Below are positions 61,801 through 64,000 of a DNA stretch of 64,000 bases, piece after piece. The translations under genes were made by a program, and so were the position numbers. Position 1 is the first letter of the stretch, and each line of letters opens with the position of its first letter. The notes below the pieces were generated by a model, which worked only from the letters and a program-made list of their open reading frames with translations, was not told the DNA's origin and did no database searches. The stretch is from Candidatus Saccharimonadota bacterium (lineage in GTDB: Bacteria > Patescibacteriota > Saccharimonadia > Saccharimonadales > Saccharimonadaceae), in assembly GCA_015655045.1 (NCBI GenBank), contig JAATFU010000007.1, forward strand, positions 1 through 64,000. The letters run 5' to 3'.

Positions 61801-62088
61801 ATGCTTAAGAAGCTTCATCATAAAGTAGTCAAAAAAGTGAAGACCGATAATGAACAGGGTGCACGGCGCGCGGTGTTAGAGGATCTATTTTACGATTTTC
61901 ATCGAAGCCGCGTGCAAGTGTATCGTATGAACTTTGTTCGTGGTCTTTTCTTTGGCTTCGGCAGTGTGCTCGGGGGAACGGTTCTGATTGCATTACTCGC
62001 ATGGATTCTCAGTTTGTTTGTGACCATTCCGGGTATTGGCGATACAGCCCATCAGGTTCAAGAGACAATTCAGGCTCAAAAGAAATAA
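61801..62088 (+). CDS. DUF5665-like small membrane protein
   Basis: 95 aa. Basic head, then FYDFHRSRVQVYRMNFVRGLFFGFGSVLG leading into one hydrophobic helix near residues 48-78. The layout matches DUF5665 as I recall it. Function unknown. Same-strand trio with the two preceding genes. Confidence 0.65.
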   Translation: MLKKLHHKVVKKVKTDNEQGARRAVLEDLFYDFHRSRVQVYRMNFVRGLFFGFGSVLGGTVLIALLAWILSLFVTIPGIGDTAHQVQETIQAQKK

Positions 62089-62135
62089 TACCGCCCAAGC
62101 TTATTTTACTACAGACAAACACGGGTATCATTGCG

Positions 62136-62141
62136 TATACT
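62136..62141 (+). promoter_or_regulatory. -10 box of dnaE
   Basis: TATACT ends 11 bases before the dnaE ATG. Confidence 0.55.
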
Positions 62142-62152
62142 AGTAAGTAGTT

Positions 62153-64000
62153 ATGGGGGTTCAAACAAAGTCAGCACCTGATGTCGCCGTAGGATTGCAG
62201 CCATCAGATTTTGTGCATTTACATAATCATACCCACCACAGTGTGTTGGATGGTCTAACAAAGATACCCGATCTTGTTCACAAGGTCAAAGAGATGGGAA
62301 TGGGATCAATTGCGATGACCGACCATGGCACAATGTCGGGCACGGTAGAGTTTTATAAGGCCGCTCGAGATGCTGGCGTAAAGCCAATTATTGGCATGGA
62401 AGCTTACGTTGCTTCGCGCTCGCGTCATGACAGGGACCCGCAGAAGGATAAAGCTCGCTATCACTTAACTATTCTCTCTATGGACTATACGGGCTATCAA
62501 AACTTGATGCAGCTTTCGTCGAAGGCCAATCTTGAGGGTATGTACTATAAGCCTCGCATTGACCATGAACTTCTTGAAGAGTTTAATGAAGGACTCATTA
62601 TATTATCGGGGTGTGCAAGTGGTGAGCTTGGCGAGAATCTTCGATCAGATAACTACCAAGAAGCAAAGAAAATAGCTACCTGGTATAAGAAAATATTTGG
62701 TGATCGCTATTACCTTGAGATGCAGGATCATGGCCACCCAGATTACCCAACTCCGTGGGACGTCCAGGTAAAGATTAATGGCTACATTGAACAACTTTCA
62801 AAGGAGCTTGATATTCCCCTGGTAGTGACGAGCGATGGTCACTACTTAACACACGATGATCAGGATTCTCATGAGATACTACTCTGTGTGGGAACGGGTG
62901 CGTTCTTGAGCGATGAGAAACGAATGAGTCTAAAGGACTTTGAGCTACACGTGACAGACCCCAATGACATTATTAGTCGGTGGGGAACTACACATCCCGA
63001 CGCAGTTCGTAATACTAGTCTCATCGCTGCTCGTTGTCAGGTCGAGCTTAAACTTGGTGGTATTTTGATCCCAACCTTTCCAACCCCAGAGGGCGAGAAT
63101 GAGAAAACCTACCTTGATAAACTTGTCTACCGAGGTCTTGCATGGCGTTATGGCGACCTTACGAAAGATGAGACACCCGAACTAAGTGTGGAGGAGGCCA
63201 AGCAACACATTCCTGAGGGTGTGTTGGAACGTGCCGAATACGAGCTAGGCGTGATTGATGGTATGGGCTTTAACGGCTACTTCTTAATTGTGCAGGACTT
63301 TATTAACTGGGGTAAGAATCAGGGAATTATTTTTGGACCAGGGCGTGGTAGTGCAGCTGGATCAATCATTGCATACTCGCTTCGTATTACTGAACTGAAC
63401 CCCTTGAACTATGACCTACTATTTGAACGATTCTTGAACCCGGATCGTATTAGTATGCCCGATGTAGATATTGATATTCAGGACACAAGGCGAGATGAGG
63501 TGATCGCCTACTGTACTCAGAAATATGGAGTTGATCGAGTGGCGAATATTGCTACATTCGGTAAAATGGCAGCGCGCGCAGCAGTTCGGGATGTATCTCG
63601 AGTATTGCAGGTTCCATATGCCGAAGCCGACCGATTATCTAAGATGATTCCACCCCCTGTTCAGGGTCGGCAGATTCCACTCAAGGTCAGTGTCAAAGAA
63701 GATGCAGATCTACGCAAAGAATATGAAACAAATCCAACCGCAAAGATGGTCTTTGACTATGCAATGCGGCTCGAGGGAACAATTCGTTCACACGGCATCC
63801 ATGCGGCTGGAGTGGTAATTGCTCCAGATAAAATTGTGAAATTTGCGCCCCTTGAGATGGCGCAAAAAGGGGTTGTATCGACCCAGTATCCTATGGGGCC
63901 AATTGAAGAGCTGGGCCTCCTCAAAATGGACTTTCTAGGTCTCTCAAACTTAACAATTATTAATAACGCTCTTCGTATCATTAAGAAAGTACACAAGACC
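62153..64000 (+). CDS. dnaE: DNA polymerase III alpha subunit, 5' part
   Basis: 616 codons, open to the right edge. PHP domain at the start (FVHLHNHTHHSVLDG; SIAMTDHGTMSG; TSDGHYLTHDD), then the polymerase palm: GPGRGSAAGSIIAYSL near residue 399 and MPDVDIDIQDTRRDEV near 436-451 with two catalytic Asp residues; IRSHGIHAAGVVIA follows. The third catalytic Asp and the C-terminal parts lie beyond the window. The PHP histidines are largely kept, so built-in proofreading is possible. No intein in the visible part. Confidence 0.97.
   Translation, partial: MGVQTKSAPDVAVGLQPSDFVHLHNHTHHSVLDGLTKIPDLVHKVKEMGMGSIAMTDHGTMSGTVEFYKAARDAGVKPIIGMEAYVASRSRHDRDPQKDKARYHLTILSMDYTGYQNLMQLSSKANLEGMYYKPRIDHELLEEFNEGLIILSGCASGELGENLRSDNYQEAKKIATWYKKIFGDRYYLEMQDHGHPDYPTPWDVQVKINGYIEQLSKELDIPLVVTSDGHYLTHDDQDSHEILLCVGTGAFLSDEKRMSLKDFELHVTDPNDIISRWGTTHPDAVRNTSLIAARCQVELKLGGILIPTFPTPEGENEKTYLDKLVYRGLAWRYGDLTKDETPELSVEEAKQHIPEGVLERAEYELGVIDGMGFNGYFLIVQDFINWGKNQGIIFGPGRGSAAGSIIAYSLRITELNPLNYDLLFERFLNPDRISMPDVDIDIQDTRRDEVIAYCTQKYGVDRVANIATFGKMAARAAVRDVSRVLQVPYAEADRLSKMIPPPVQGRQIPLKVSVKEDADLRKEYETNPTAKMVFDYAMRLEGTIRSHGIHAAGVVIAPDKIVKFAPLEMAQKGVVSTQYPMGPIEELGLLKMDFLGLSNLTIINNALRIIKKVHKT

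Noticed and set aside
1-64000. CRISPR array, rRNA genes, insertion sequence or replication origin
   Set aside because: No regularly spaced short repeats, no rRNA sequence, no transposase with terminal repeats, and no DnaA-box cluster were seen.
1-64000. UGA recoded as Gly or Trp
   Set aside because: Genes such as nusB end at TGA at the expected length, and conserved Gly/Trp positions use normal codons.
62153-64000. A second intein in dnaE
   Set aside because: The visible PHP and palm motifs run without interruption; the part where inteins are often found may lie beyond the window.

Overview
The window looks like chromosome of a Patescibacteria (CPR) organism, most likely Candidatus Saccharibacteria (TM7). 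This is an inference from gene content: an N-terminally shortened MurF-like ligase, a transketolase split into two genes, a compact RelA/SpoT, GatCAB next to tRNA-Gln(UUG), prepilin-type surface proteins with a TFCLTATNG / GGCPGHG signature, and many very small membrane proteins. TGA is used as a stop (for example nusB), so the recoded UGA of other CPR groups does not apply. Protein identities are from motif recognition only; no database search was run.

Layout. 1-0.75 kb: 3' end of a pilin-like secreted protein. 1-10.9 kb: housekeeping block (Mur ligase, leuS with an inserted Nudix domain, rpmF, nusB, Nudix hydrolase, rnc, rpsP, khpA, trmD, two membrane proteins). 10.9-21.4 kb: accessory block starting at tRNA-Gln: GNAT, an SF2 helicase with seven C-terminal DNA-binding-like repeats, an ECF sigma / anti-sigma-like pair, small orphan genes, and several decayed genes (NYN domain, MazF toxin, unknown remnants). 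21.4-29.4 kb: a response regulator / 38-aa ORF / histidine kinase / terpenoid-synthase-like operon, then DUF1345-like, DedA, PAP2, RmuC and 2H-phosphoesterase genes. 29.4-43.3 kb: aquaporin, pheS-PNPOx-pheT, two small genes under a shared palindromic operator, FKBP, trxB, PLD-family enzyme, ppa, Nudix, YfiH, RelA/SpoT. 43.4-51.6 kb: central carbon block (gap, rpiB, rpe, split transketolase, fba, two PfkB kinases, LOG protein). 51.6-64 kb: uvrB interrupted by an intein, EEP nuclease, DEAD-box helicase, gatC-gatA-HEPN-like-gatB, small envelope proteins, and the 5' part of dnaE.

How the genes work together. The carbon block joins glycolysis and the non-oxidative pentose phosphate route. GatCAB and tRNA-Gln fit indirect Gln-tRNA formation. 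nusB-rnc-rpsP-khpA-trmD is a ribosome and RNA maturation cluster. Most transcription-unit-initial genes show a TATACT/TATAAT -10 box ending 6-9 nt before the start codon, which predicts widespread leaderless mRNAs, while internal operon genes use Shine-Dalgarno sites or stop/start overlaps.

Main points for follow-up: the two-component / small-peptide / terpenoid-synthase operon (21.4-25.3 kb), the UvrB intein inside the Walker A loop, the Nudix insertion in LeuRS, the repeat-tailed helicase, and the AGTGAA-N6-TTCACT operator placed identically before two neighbouring genes.
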